Translations under genes and position numbers: made by a program
Notes under the pieces: model-generated
Told to the model about the DNA's origin: nothing
Database searches by the model: none
The model's input: only the letters and a program-made list of their open reading frames with translations
NCBI GenBank assembly: GCA_032358165.1
Contig: JAALGY010000057.1
Span: 1,240,001 to 1,304,000, forward strand
Source of the DNA: Diplosphaera chodatii
Taxonomy: Eukaryota; Chlorophyta; Trebouxiophyceae; Prasiolales; Stichococcaceae
DNA length: 64,000 bases
Direction: 5' to 3'
In this document: positions 24,401-36,505 of the stretch, in pieces
How the letters are laid out: every line of letters starts with the position of its first letter
How positions within the stretch are numbered: position 1 is the first letter of the stretch

Positions 24401-27400
24401 TTATGACCCTGGAAAGTGCGGGGGCGCTTGCAATTCTGCCAGCAGCCTCTCCAGCTGCCCGGCATGCTGTGCACGGTGTCGTGACACGCCGGCCATGAGT
24501 GTCCGCATGTCGGACTGCAGCTGCCCGACCTGGTGCCGAGCCGCAGCTGCGTCACCCTCGTGCTGCGCTGCTGCTCTCTTGGCGCTCTCCAAAGCTGCCC
24601 GCTCCGCCTGTCGAGGAGCCAGACAGTCGCTGTGGAATATCTGCCTTTGACACACATTACACATGATGCCAACAAGCCGCAGCTGGTGTGCTCAGCCTGC
24701 ATCTTGATAGTTTGCTCCTGAGCGGTAGCAGGAGCTGACCTCGGCATCTGCCAATGCAGCTGACAGGCGCGACTCGGCGGCCGCAGATGTAGCCGCCGCA
24801 TCTGCAGCCTGCTGCTTCGCGTCCGCCGCCTGCTGCGCCGCACCCCTGGCGGCAGCCGCCGCCGCGTCCCGCTCACCCGCCAGCCGCGCCTGCTTCTCCT
24901 CGAACAGCTGCTTCACGCGCTCCACCTCCCCCACCACGAAGCCCACCGCCGCCTCCCGCTCCTGCACATGCCGGCACGTGCGTTGCTGTGCCATCAAGCG
25001 CCCAGCGGCCATGAAGGCTTGAGTTGAGGATCGATGAAACCCTATGGCCCGTGCGTGCGGGGCCCACCAGTGCATAGCACCGACCTGCACGTGCACAGAC
25101 GCTGCTGCGGCGTGCATCGACAGCACAACCCATCGTTACACACTGTGCACCTGCATCGCCTTTGTCGCCGATGCCTCCTTGTCCTCAGCTGCTGCCGCAC
25201 GCCTGGCAGCGCTCTCCGCCTCCTCCTCCGCCTGCTGCAGCGCCGCCTCCAACGACCTGACCTGCTTCCTGCTATTCATGTGCACAGGAGGCTGCACGTC
25301 TGCTGAGCATGGTATTTGCAGAGATCACCCGCAAACTGTGTTGTAGACCTCGCCCAAGTGGGCAACGCTCACACCAGATGCAAGCACATGGCACATTGCA
25401 GCCAGGCGCCGTGCCTGGCGCCCTCGCGCTGTGCGGCCGCTGCACACGCCTCTTGCGCCCGTGCCGCTGCCTTGAGGGCATCCTGCCGCGCCGCGGCAAG
25501 TGCTGACCGCAGGCTGTTGACGCTGTCATTCGCACTGTCCACCATTGCTGCCTTCACCTGCACGAGCACATGCTGACGGTGTCAACATCAGTAGGCTGCA
25601 CTTGCAGTTTGCACTAGCCGTGAAGGCTTGTGTTCCCAGGACGACCCCGCGACGCTGCAACAAGCTGGCACAGATGTTCAGCATCCGAGTGTAGTCTAGA
25701 TGCATACGTTCATTCAGCACCTTGACGGCGTCATGCGCCTCTGTCAGCTGTGCTGCAAGGCTGTCTGCCCGCTGCCGCTGTCCGGCGGCGTCGCACTGAC
25801 CTGCCTTGGCAGCTTCTGTGGCCTGTGCCGCAGCTGCCTCCTTGGCTGCCAGCTCAGCAGCCAACGCCTGTGCAGCAGCTGCGCTGGCAGCGTTTGCATC
25901 CTGCAGCTGTTGCCGCAGCCGTGCCAAAGCCTCTCGCTCCCTTGCGAGCGCATCCTGTGCGAGGCCTTTCAAACATGTCAATGGCCTTGACACTGATGCA
26001 GCAGCATGACAGCCCGAAGATGTTGCAGCCCTGCAAGCGCAACGTGTGCAACTACCTTCACTTCTGTCGACTCTGCCAGGCGCTCGTGCAGCTCCGTCGC
26101 CTCGGCACGCAGCCGCTCCAGCTCGGCAGGACCGCCAGACCGCAGCCTCGCCACCAGCTCAGCCTGCGTCTTCTCGAGGGCCTGCAGAGCTGTTCACCGA
26201 CTGTCGGAGGCGGGCAGTGGTGGCCACCCAGCAAGCAGTGCAGCGTGTGGGCTGCATGCGCACCTGGAGCCGCAGCTGCTGCCGCTCGCAGCAGGCCTGG
26301 AGCTGTGCAGCGCGCACTGCATGCTGCATGGCCTCCGCTGCCGATGCGCTGGCAGCGCTCCGAGCATCATTTGCCATTCTGTCTGCCGCCAGGCCGTCCT
26401 TCCTGAGCTTTGCCAGCTGCTGGTTGTGCTCCTACACAGTGCATACTTCTATGTCGTGATGTTCTGTGTAGGACCTGGGAGCAGACACATGCCAGGGATG
26501 CCATGTGGGCATCAGGCTACAGGTGCGTGCCTCCTGTGCTCTTTGAAGAGAAGATGCTGCCTGCTGCACTTGTTGCTGCAGCCTTTCGTCGAGAGCGGCC
26601 GCAGCTTGGACTGCAGTCTGTCGAGCCGAAGCTGCCTCAGCCACCAACCGACGGCATTCATCTGCGCGCTCCTGGTCGAGCTTCTGCACTGCAGATGGAA
26701 CTCGCATCAGGCTGTGATGACACATTGGTGGCCGTCATACGCATCAATGTGGTCTGTAGACTGTCATAGTCACTGTCACTGGAGCATGCAGGTGCTCGCC
26801 TCACGCTCCTCTGCAGCTGCAGCACCTCTCTCCGCCGCTTGCTGAAGACTGATGCGCAGGCTGTCGGCGTCATCAGCTGCCTGCTGCCTCTGCTGTCCCA
26901 GCCCTGCAAGTTTTGCTTCCAATTTTGCCATTTGACGCAGTCTAGCTTCCTCATGCCGTTGATGTGCAGCTGCCGCTTCATCTCTGCACCGGACGACCTG
27001 TGCCTCTGCCTCAGCTCGTGCGCTCGCCACATCTGCTTCAGCCTGTACATGGCATGCATACAGTGCGGGCGCTTCACAGTCCGCTGCACGATGTGCTCCG
27101 TCAATGCCATCGATACACATGAGCAATCATTACAAAAACACAAGTACACATTGCCGTGCAGCAGCACACCTTTGCTATCTCCGCTCTCAGTGCGCACTCC
27201 TGCTGCTGCTGCGTCCTGAGCTGCGCCTGCACCTCGTGCAAGCGCCTTTGGAACAGATCCGAGGCCTGCTCCGCCTGCTGCCGCTGCGCTGCAGCGACGG
27301 CAGCTGCAGTGTCGGCCTGATCTGCCGCCCTGACGGCCGCAGCTGTGAGCCTGTCTGCATCGCTCATGCGTGCCTTTGCCGCAGTGCGCTCGTCAGCAGC

Positions 27401-29176
27401 AGCCTCGCGGGCCGCCTGTGACTCTGCCCGTGCCGCTGTGCAGCCCTCCTGAGCCGCCCGGCGCAGCCGCCGCTCCTCCACCAGCTCCGTGTGCACCACC
27501 TGTGGGGTCAGGGGCACACGAACCACCTCGGTTCTGGTTGCATCCCGTCCATGTAAGGCTGGGGAACATGCACACGAATGCAGGTGATACAACATGTAAC
27601 GCACCGTACATGCCTCCTTGGCCTGACACCCGGCCTGTGCAGCAGTGGCAGACGCAGCCGCACATTGCTGCCGTGCATCGTCACGCTCCTGCCAAGCCCG
27701 CTGCACAGCCGCAGACGCCTGACGGCGCAGCTTACACATCTGCACGTCGAGCGTTGGACTACTGCGAGGCCTCGTAGGGTGGTATGCCGGGCGCTCACAT
27801 CAAGCCAGAATCAGGCCAGCTGCGATCTCTGATAAGGCTGCCCTCTCGGATCTCATGCATGGACACGCCTCACCTGTGCCTGTGCCCTGTCCTGAGCCTG
27901 CTGCAGGGCGGCAGCCACACCACGGCGCATAGCACCCGCGTCCCCGACCTGGCTCCGCAGCTCCCCTCTGAGATGGGCCGCCGCATCTGCTGTAGTTGTT
28001 TCATGGATGCCCTCTGACGCATCTGTTTGAGTGGAGCACTCTACCAGCATCCTCTCTGGCCGGCCGCACAACTTAACGTCGCTGCACACGCTGGCATGAG
28101 GGATGTTGAACGGCAGTTGGCGCAGCGGGTACTGCTGCTGGGCAGTCCTTGGCGCCGGGACATACGGGAATGGAGGCGCGCTATGCCTGTGATCCTGCTG
28201 AGGTGGCGCACAGACGGTGCTGCAGCCCAGCATGCTCCCCTGCATGTTGGCGGAGCTGCCTTGATCATACTTGTGGCAGGCCAAATCTGCAGTTGACTGA
28301 AGTTGCTGCTCACTTGAAGTGCAGGCTGTGGGCTTCAGCAATCCCACACCTGCTTGGAGATTGTGGCAAGCTGCAGCGCGGCTAGCTGCGGTCGTACTTG
28401 CCGTGGGTTGCCAGGCTGCGGCGCCCCATCAAGCAACTGCACTTGCGGCAGCGCTGCAGCAACTGCCAATCGTGCAGCACTGCTGCTGCACAAACCGCCA
28501 CCTGCAACATGAGCAGCCGTCTCAACCTAACGTCCTACAGCCTCAGAAGACTCATGATGGTGCCTGTTTCTCACCTGTGGCAGTGTCCTCAAGCCGCAGC
28601 TGTGTGAGTTGGCTCAGTCCAGCCAGTGGTGCAAGCTGTGACAGCGCTGTGAGTGCATTGCCATGCAACTCCAGCGCGCCCAGCCTGGCTTCCTGGCTGG
28701 ACAGCGCTACTAGGCCGTCAAGCTTCGATATCTGGTTGTGACCCAGATGCTGCGATGTCACAATGGCGAATGGGTCAGGGCGTGGAGGCATGTGTCAACG
28801 CCTACGCGATGCATGCCTGCAATATGCGTACCAGCTGCTGCAGGCTGGTGAGACGCGCAAAGCCGTCTGCGTCTTTCAGTCTGCAACTGGTAGCGTCGAA
28901 TAGCCGAAGATTCACCAGCCCTGACAGGCTGTGGCCGAGGTCTGGCAGCGGGTTACAGGAGACGAGCAGCTCTTCGAGCGACGTGAGAACATTCAGGCCA
29001 GCAAGCGAAGTTATGTCATTGGCATGGAGGCAAAGCCGAGTCAGATGCATCGGGGCTGCGGTCCTAACGGATTCCAGCTGTAGCACTGTTTGCATCGAGC
29101 GCAGGCCCATGGCCAGGCATGAGACATCCTGGACGCATGTAACCACACCATCTTTTTGTCCGGCTTCAACGACCAT
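24401..29176 (-). CDS. LRR and coiled-coil protein, LRRCC1/VFL1- or centriolin-like, multi-exon
   Basis: A candidate ATG at 29176 (MVVEAGQKDGVVTC) leads into SDS22-type leucine-rich repeats: LTRLCLHANDITSLAGLNVL, LEELLVSCNPLPDLGHSL and LRLFDATSCRLKDADGFARL (about 29045-28850), then HLGHNQISKLDGLVAL and LGALELHGNALTALSQL (about 28750-28620). A terminal cap resembling RLAVAAALPQVQLLDG follows near 28465-28420. The rest is a long chain of exons rich in Ala, Glu, Gln, Arg and Lys, predicted coiled coil, e.g. ARLRQMAKLEAKLAGL (about 26955-26905) and GQLQSDMRTLMAGVSRH near the stop at 24401. SDS22 repeats followed by a long coiled coil match LRRCC1/CLERC and Chlamydomonas VFL1, which act at centrioles and basal bodies; that function here is inferred from architecture only. 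Coiled-coil exon joins are not individually certain. Confidence 0.6.
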
Positions 29177-29330
29177 TGCGGTATCTAGGACTGATACATG
29201 GGATGGCGTGGGGTTGTATTTGTCTGCGACATGGCATGCACTAGCGATCTGTGCACAGCGTTGGGCAGTCCAAGAGCGGGATGCCGTCCTGCAGCTGTCA
29301 AAGTAGTCCTGCACAGGCGGTCGCCCGGTC

Positions 29331-29978
29331 GGGGCAATTTGGTCAGATCCGACCTCGCGTCTCAAAACTAACAACGCAATGGATTCAACGGGCCGACGCG
29401 CGTCTGCAAATCATTGTTAGATCAATGTCTTCGGCTCCACGTTGCTGGACGGTCTTGCAAGCCGACGTGTTGAGATCGCACTTCTGTTCTGTAGCATCCG
29501 AATTTGGTCGGGCACCAGATTGACTGTGGCGTGGTCAGCATGCCCTGTCGCCACCTGGTCAACAAACAGAAAGGCCAACATGGGTCCTGTGACCCTCGCA
29601 GCACTCGCAGGGCAGCTGTGGAGGTCATAAAGCCCGGACTGAAAATGCGATTGGGAACATTTTGCGGGTTGCTCGGGTTCACGACGGTGCTGTGACCTCG
29701 TTGCGCCGCAAAATCAAGCAATCGGACAGACTAGCCTGACTGGCAGGTGGGACTACAATCATATCCCCCATATATTTCGCGAAAACCGTCGATTGGGTCG
29801 AGCGCGGCGGTGTGCACAAACTTGCACTGATACTCGAGCAGTCTCGGTCCAGTTCAGGACTCAGCCTGGCAGGATCCCGTGCTGGGACATCTGGCAACCA
29901 GCAGCAGCGGAAGGGGCATCGATAGCCGCTTGCAGACCAGCCGTCGGTGTGCCTAAACACATCTGACCAAATTGCCCC
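29331..29978. repeat. 18-bp inverted repeat pair, with a third related copy
   Basis: GGGGCAATTTGGTCAGAT at 29331-29348 is the exact reverse complement of 29961-29978. A third, inverted copy at 30153-30168 matches 29327-29342 at 15 of 16 bases. The arms bound roughly 650 bp of non-coding sequence and may be remnants of a small mobile element. Confidence 0.5.
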
Positions 29979-30180
29979 CACTGCCACTGCACGCGCGCGG
30001 TGGAGACACCAGGTGCATAACTTTGTCAAACGATCGACTCTATCTGGCGCTCGCTCTTGGACCAAGGCTTGGTCCTAATGGCAAGCATCGACCCATAGCC
30101 TGGGGGCGCATGTGTCCCATCGCGATAACTAGCTGCAATTAGATCAACGTGGCCAAACTGCCCCGACCTCCTCGAACAAC

Positions 30181-30372
30181 TCCACCGGACAAGTCGGTGG
30201 AATTCATGCCAGGCACAGGGATGCAAATCTGGCGCGGCGGCAGTAGTCCTGCACAGACAACTCCACCGGACAAGCCGGTGAACTTTCATATGCAAGTGGC
30301 AGGGATGCAAATCTGGCGCAGCAGCAGTAGTCCTGCACAGACAATTCCACCGAAGAAGTCGGTGAAGTTGCA
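30181..30372 (+). repeat. Tandem repeat, unit 81-84 bp, about 2.3 copies
   Basis: Copies start at 30181, 30262 and 30346 (partial). Each starts with a TCCACCG...CGGTG hairpin-like motif, and the two full copies then carry GGGATGCAAATCTGGCGC and AGTAGTCCTGCACAGACAA. Degenerate fragments of the same unit occur at about 30415-30475 and 30545-30600. Confidence 0.8.
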
Positions 30373-31962
30373 TGCATCAATCTACCCATCCACATGATGG
30401 ACCTCATGCAAGTCGCAGGGTGTAAAATGCTGGTCAGTTGTCCTGCACATACAATTGCACCGAACAGGCACTGCAGAAACAGGGTATCAGGCTCAGTCAG
30501 GCTCAAGCGGTGGTACTGGTCGCAGGAGTGGCGTCCTGATCAAACAGCAGTAGTCCTGCAGGCCCTGCATCAAACGGAAAGTCGGTGAACTTGCACGCGA
30601 CTCGCAAGCCTGTTTCTGACCGTTCTCACAAGTCCAGGCTGTAAGAGGGATTGCCACGAACTCTAGCCAATATCTTGTGTGCCAGGAAATGCAATGCACC
30701 GTTGAAGCCGAGGTTGCTTTGTCGCAGTGTGCTGCTGCCGGTCTGCAATGTGTGTAGCACAGACCATGGCGCAAGGGCTGCGCCAGTGGCACAGACATAT
30801 GCATGGCATCAACACCATCGTCATGCGGCTCGTGTGGTGGGCTGCAGTGCCTGTTCTAACTACAAACTTGGCGCATACCTGCCGCAAGTTGTAAACTTCC
30901 TGGCCTAGAAGCAATGCGCCATGTGTGCCGAAGCCAAGTCGACCGCATATCGCCACTGCTATAGCATCCATGCGCTTTCTTTGTTACCATCACGCATATG
31001 CTACTGCTGTATGATCACGTGGCAAGTGGGAACAGAACACAGGTGCACCGCATGGGTAGAATAAGCTGTTGTTGCCTACTATGTCGCCAGCCAGCTTGTA
31101 TGCTATGCCTCGGCTTGCTTTTGCGCGGGCTCACTGCCCTGGCCCGGCCAGGGCAGCTGGACAGGCGCGCTGCCACCACCACACAGTCGGGCCCATCAAC
31201 AATACAGGTCCCGCGTGCTGTCATGTGCACCTGCTGCTTCTGCGGGTTGCTGCCAGATTGCAATGATGCAGTCGTTGACGGGGCGCTCGATGAACCCCTC
31301 AGCAGCAAGTCCGCTCACGTTGCACTGGAGCTTATCAGGCAGCACAGGCTGTCGATCGAATAGCAAAAGCCCCACACTCTGCGTAAGTGCAGCCGCCTGA
31401 CTGTGAACCGCAACGCATCCACAACATGCCGCAGGGCAGGTTTCGAACAGGCCAGAGGAGGCGCACAGTGATGACGACTACCTCGGTTCAGTGCTCCGCG
31501 CCTCATGCATTTGCTGTTGCTGTCGGATGGCTTGCGCAGCGGTGGCAGCTTGCTGACTGCGCAGGCATGCTGGCTGTAGGTGCACTGAAGCGATGACAGC
31601 AATGCAACAGAGCGGGGTAGCACCGCGCAGTCAGCGAGATGATGATACAGTCCGGTGTTGGGTCGATGTCTGTGAGCACGGAACACAGCCTTGGTAGGAG
31701 GAAGAATGGAAGATTATAGTCTGCACGTGGGCAGATATTGCTGACAACTCATCGCTGTTTTGTCGAATCTCTGCAGAACCTTGGCAGAACTGACGTTGTC
31801 ACAAGCCATCACCTTTTGATCTACTGTTCCAGCATACGTCGAGCCAGGGCGCCAGCGGTAAACCAGCCGGCACCTGCGGGTGGTATCCAGAGCTTGCAGG
31901 CCGCCAGCCTTGCCGGTGCACATGTAAGACAGACGACAGGCAGGCCGTCCTCTCACTTCATC

Positions 31963-34757
31963 ATGAACACAACGTTGCAGACTGGGCCGTCCATGGCTGC
32001 ACAGCCGGCCACGATCAGCCGGCTGCCATCCCCACCCTCAGGTGATGCCCTGCAGTCTTGCCACCTTGCGAACTGTGATACCACATGCAAGCAGAGTAAC
32101 AACGATCCTGCTCATGGCGATGATATTGCAGGCAGTTGCCCGCGGCCCTCAGGCAGGAGGAGGCACAATCCGTTAATGCACCACCAGTCAGTGCGGCGGC
32201 AGCAGCAACGGCGCTTGTCTGCAGATGTATCTGCTGGTGCTGCCGTGGCAGAAGCGCAGCAGCCAGCACCCCCTGACGCGAACGACGTCAGCAGCAGTAG
32301 TCATGTTGAGGACAAGTTTATGGCAAGCGCCTTGTCGCTCGCTGAAGCCAGCCCAGCCCAGCAGTCTGCGATGTGAGCTTCTTTGCCCTATACAGTGCTC
32401 CTTCCTCGAGCCTTTGCGTCTGATACCACCGAGCGTAGTCCATCGGCGTCGCGCTGAGAATCTGCATGTTTTCTGACAGATTGCACGGGCTGCATGAGAC
32501 CAGCCGGCAGGCGCTACGCACTGTGCGGATGCCAACGCGACAGACTGAGGAGTTCCGTTTCACGGACCTCAGTCTCATCACCTCCAGCCAGCTTCAGGTG
32601 GATCAACGCGGCATGCATACCAACGAAAGCATTTGAACCAATGTGTGCCGCAGACTGAGTGAGCCACATTTTGATTTCCCCCTGCAGGCCGCCAACGGGC
32701 AGGCATCAGCAGACCAGCTGCAGGCAGCTGTCAGCGAGCGTGCTCTCTCAGATGGTGCAGCCAGTATGCAGGTGCAGTATTGCACACCTCGCGTGGGTCA
32801 TTGACAGTCAGCACTCGTTCCACAAGTGCTTCATCAACGCCGTCCGCCGCGCTGCAGGTGGTTGTGCGGGATGGCATCATCGACCAGGCTGCATGCCGCC
32901 TTGACAGCCTGCCAGCGGGCGTGTTCATAGGCCCCATCTCACAGGCGCCAGCAGACGTCGCTCCAGCACAGCTGGTGAGCCTGACATGACGAGCGTGCAA
33001 GCAGCCTCGCACAGATGGTCAGGTGTTGAGCGCGGTCAGGAGCACTGCAGACCTGACACTGCAGTCACATCGCAACCCTGTCGCAGGGCGATCTCTCCCA
33101 GCGCCTGGGCGGGCCGCTGGCGGTCCTGAACGGCGGCATGGCGCCAGACGCATTGCTGATCGCAGTCCCGGCAGATGTGCAGCTGGAGGCGCCAATCCAT
33201 GTCTTATACATCAGCTCAGGTGAGCGGCGTGGCTGTGGCTCGCGCTCTGCTGCATGGACTTGTAGCACGTGTGTCGCACACAGCAGAGCATCGGAGCAGA
33301 CGCAGCTGCTGATGCATCCAGGCGGTCGGGATGGGCACATGGCCGCCAGCGCGCCCCGCGGCTGCGTCCAGCTGGGGGCCAACGCGGCGGCTGAGCTGGT
33401 GGAGGACTTCGGACCATCACTGGGCGGCTCCGCTACCTTCACAAACCCGGTGCTGGAGGTGAGCTGCTTGGTCCTGCGCATGCAGCACCCCACACAACGA
33501 CCTGAGCTACCCAAGCTGTGACCATCAGTGCAATGGTGGTTCTCGACCCATCCGGAGCACTGTGCAAAGCTCCCCACCCGTTGCTGCAGGTGAGCCTGGC
33601 AGAGGGGGCGGCCCTGCGGCACGGGTACGTGCAGCTGGAGGCGGCGAGGGGCGCCGCACACACCAAGAGCACCTTCGTGCAGCAGGCGGCGCGCAGCAGC
33701 TACACGCTGACGGAGGCGTGCCTCGGCGCCCAGCTGGCCCGCCACGACGTCAGCATCGAGCAGGTGTGACTGACACGCGCTGCAAGGCTGGCTAGCGTCA
33801 GTACTCGGCCCTCTACTGTCTCGCATCTAAAGTGCAGTGCTAAAATGGATGGTCATCAGGTAGTAGCCCTGCATTTGCAACCTGCCGGCACAGCAGAGGA
33901 GGGCAAGGACACGGTTGCACAGATACAACCACGCTCCAATGTTGCCGCTGCGACTTAACGGGCAAACGTGTGCCCTGCAGATGGGTGAGCAGACGTCGAC
34001 GAGCATGCGGCACTTTGTGCTGTCGGGGCCTGGACAGGTCCACGATGTGCACACGAAGCTGCGGTTGCAGCACCCAGGGGGCGAGGCCATGCAGCTCCAC
34101 AAGTGCATTGTCTCGGCGCCCAGTGGTGAGCACTTTGTCCAGCATTGGTCATGAAATGGCCTACATTCACCTGACAGCGGACGAGAGCATTTTGATGGCC
34201 AGCGCGGCACTGCAGCCCTCATCTCGCCGGCCACCCTGCAGGCCGCGGCGTGTTTGACGGCAATGTCAGGGTGGAGCGCCTGGCGCAGCAGACAGACGCG
34301 AAGCAGCTCAGCCGCAACCTGCTGCTGGTGAAGAACGCCACCGTCAACGTGAAGCCCAACCTGCAGATCATTGCAGACGATGTCAAGTGCACCCATGGCT
34401 GCACCGTGTCCGACCTGGAGGAGAACCAGCTGTTCTACTTCCGGTGCGCTCCTGCCGTGCGCTTTGGTCGCACCTGTTGCACATGCAGAAGGTGCCATCG
34501 TCGCATCTGGCACTTCATGCTCCCGTGTTTTGCGTATGTGAACATGTCTGCAGCAGCCTCAGTCGTTTGCCAGTGAGCGGTGTGACAACTTGCGCAGGTC
34601 AAGGGGAATAGACAATGACATGGCACGGCAGATGCTGGTATTCTCCTTTGGCGCTGAGGTGACGCAGCACCTCAGGCATGAGCAGCTGCTGGAGCGCCTG
34701 CAGGCCGCAGTGAATGCAGGCCTTGCATCAGCGGACCCATCTGTTGCGGCGGCATAG
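31963..34757 (+). CDS. SUFD: SufD, Fe-S cluster assembly scaffold subunit, plastid, multi-exon
   Basis: The ATG at 31963 begins a Ser/Ala/Gln-rich N-terminus without strong acidic character, plausible as a chloroplast transit region. Family motifs follow across exons: LRTVRMPTRQTEEFRFTDLS (about 32512-32571), LPAGVFIGPISQAP (about 32910-32950), LAVLNGGMAPDALLIAVP (about 33118-33170), HTKSTFVQQAARSSYTL (about 33660-33710), MRHFVLSGPGQVHD (about 34004-34045), RNLLLVKNATVNVKPNLQI (about 34313-34370), ADDVKCTHGCTVSDL with the conserved His (about 34375-34420), and ARQMLVFSFGAEV, then a TAG at 34757. SufD pairs with SufB and SufC in the stromal SufBC2D complex that assembles Fe-S clusters. In plants it is also known as ABCI7/NAP6. 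The order and motifs are complete, so the gene looks intact. Confidence 0.92.
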
Positions 34758-34939
34758 TGCTGTGGAGGGATGGCTACAGTTGTTGGCACGCAGGCACATT
34801 GATGGGCAATGTGTGATGATTGTTGCGAACCAGTGCATTTGCTTGTGTACGGTGTCTCTTGCAACGAATTGCAAGACTTGTTGCTGGTGAGGCACAAACT
34901 GCATATCAGCACAATGCCTGCTGGACACTGACGACTGCG

Positions 34940-36505
34940 TCACAAGCATATGCTCCCAAGCTTGAAGGCGACAGCTGCAGCCCACGATCGTTGCCTCTGT
35001 GACAGCCCGCGCGGTTGATCAGTGTACAGCAGCAGGATGCTGCGGCGGCCGCCACCTGCAGGAGCGGCAGCGACCCCCGGTGCCAAGCTGCATGGCAGAT
35101 TCTCTTTACCAGACGGACAATTGCTTCAATCAAAACTGCATGGCGACAACTAGTCTCACCTGCTCTGGGCTGATCTGCTGCAAGGCTGATGGCCAGTGCC
35201 GACTGCGCAGATGCAGGCGTGAACCCCCAGCTGTCTGCGCCTGCGCGCTGCATTGCTGTCAAGTCCGGTAGATACAGCGGTGCAGCGCCGTCATGAGCTG
35301 CCTGCTGAAGCTCTGCAGACGCCGCCATGGCTTCATCCACAGCCTGCATATCATATCAAGCTGGCATCATGTGATCATGAACACAACAGCGGTCCATGCC
35401 AATGCAGCTGAACAGCCAACCTGTCAAAGAGGGCAGCAAGGACGCACGTCGCCAATCGCAGTCACTGCTTGCTGCGTGTTCGTGGAGCTGGATCCCAGAC
35501 TGCCTCGGGCTGCCAGCAGCTTGCCATCACACCACACCAGCAGCCCGCTGACGTTGGTGTTTCGCAGCAGAGCATAGGATGCCCAGGCCAATTCCTGGGT
35601 TGGAGGGCAGCTGCGGGATATCAGTGAGTTGTGTCATGCAAAAGTGCTGCAACACCCATACTTTGTTTGCAAATGTCGCACACCTGGCGGCTGTTTTCTG
35701 GCAGGTCGGGCGCTAACAGGAATGCGCCACCAGTGCTGCCGCCGCCCCGCACACGGCCAGGCTGCATCTGCTTCAACCGTCCTTGCACACTGGGCGTGGC
35801 AATACAGGCTGCTGCCACAATGGCGCCCAGCACCTCTGTCCTTCCCTGTCGGCAAACAATGCATGTTGATTCACTTGTGTGTCAGCAAATCATAGTGGCG
35901 GCAGCGCTGGCTGGGCATGCATGCTACATCACCTGAGCGGCTGTGGTGTATGACCCGGCTGCGATATGGTTGACCACGAGTAGCACCGCGCCCAGGCAGC
36001 CGATCACACGGGGTATCATGTCGTCATCAAATCCCGGTATGCCGAGGGTGAAGCGGAACACCGCAAAGTCTGCATCGCCATCCTGCCCTGCAGGGCACAG
36101 GTGGCAATGCTGTGCCCACAAGGTCCATAGGTAAGCAGGAAGTGCGTACGCAGCCAGTGAATCACCCTCGCGGATCATGTACCCGTTGCCGCGACAGTCA
36201 ATCGGCGTGCGGCCGGCGCTGGGTGCCGTGGCCTTGCAGGCGCAGCTGCGAATGATCGCAGACACACGAGCTGCTGCTGCATTCTTGGCGGGGAATGGAG
36301 CTGTGCAGAGTGTGTGTACATCACAATCTCGCGGGCAGAAGCCTGCATGGTGCCTGCACAACGGCGGCACAGGCACGCAACCAGCAGCAAAGACTCTCCT
36401 GTCAAAATTGACGAGTGCTGCAGCCAGCCGGAGCGGTGATCGGCTGTGCAAACTGAACGCGTCAACGCACCCAGACGTTGTGATTTTACGACACCTGTGC
36501 ACCAC
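34940..36505 (-). CDS. CCB2/CCB4 family protein for heme attachment to cytochrome b6, multi-exon
   Basis: Minus-strand exons give FAVFRFTLGIPGFDDDMIPR followed by a membrane helix VIGCLGAVLLVVNHIAAGSY (about 36060-35945), a second hydrophobic segment GAIVAAACIA near 35830, LAWASYALLRNTNVSGLLVW (about 35585-35525), YLPDLTAMQRAGADSWGFTP (about 35270-35210) and a C-terminal SILLLYTDQPRGLSQRQRSW before the stop at 34940. The LGIPGFDD motif, the W-A-S-Y-x-L-L-R-N-T-N block and the YLPDL..MQR block are typical of the CCB2/CCB4 paralogues (DUF2930), thylakoid proteins of the System IV pathway that binds heme ci covalently to cytochrome b6. Which paralogue this is cannot be decided. No ATG was found for the first exon (transit peptide region near 36300-36505), so the 5' end is open. 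It converges on SufD with a 182-bp gap. Confidence 0.8.

Larger units (their letters stand above)
29177..31962. other. Repeat-containing gap between LRR/coiled-coil and SufD genes
   Basis: No gene is supported over 2.8 kb; frames here are short and lack motifs. It contains a tandem repeat of about 84 bp (30181-30372), scattered AGTAGTCCTGCA fragments (about 29292, 30243, 30328, 30549) and an 18-bp inverted pair (29331-29348 with 29961-29978). It should also hold both promoters of the flanking divergent genes. Confidence 0.5.

Noticed and set aside
29679..30065. 128-codon minus-strand ORF in the repeat-bearing gap
   Set aside because: Contains one arm of the inverted repeat, lacks motifs, and begins in low-complexity surroundings.
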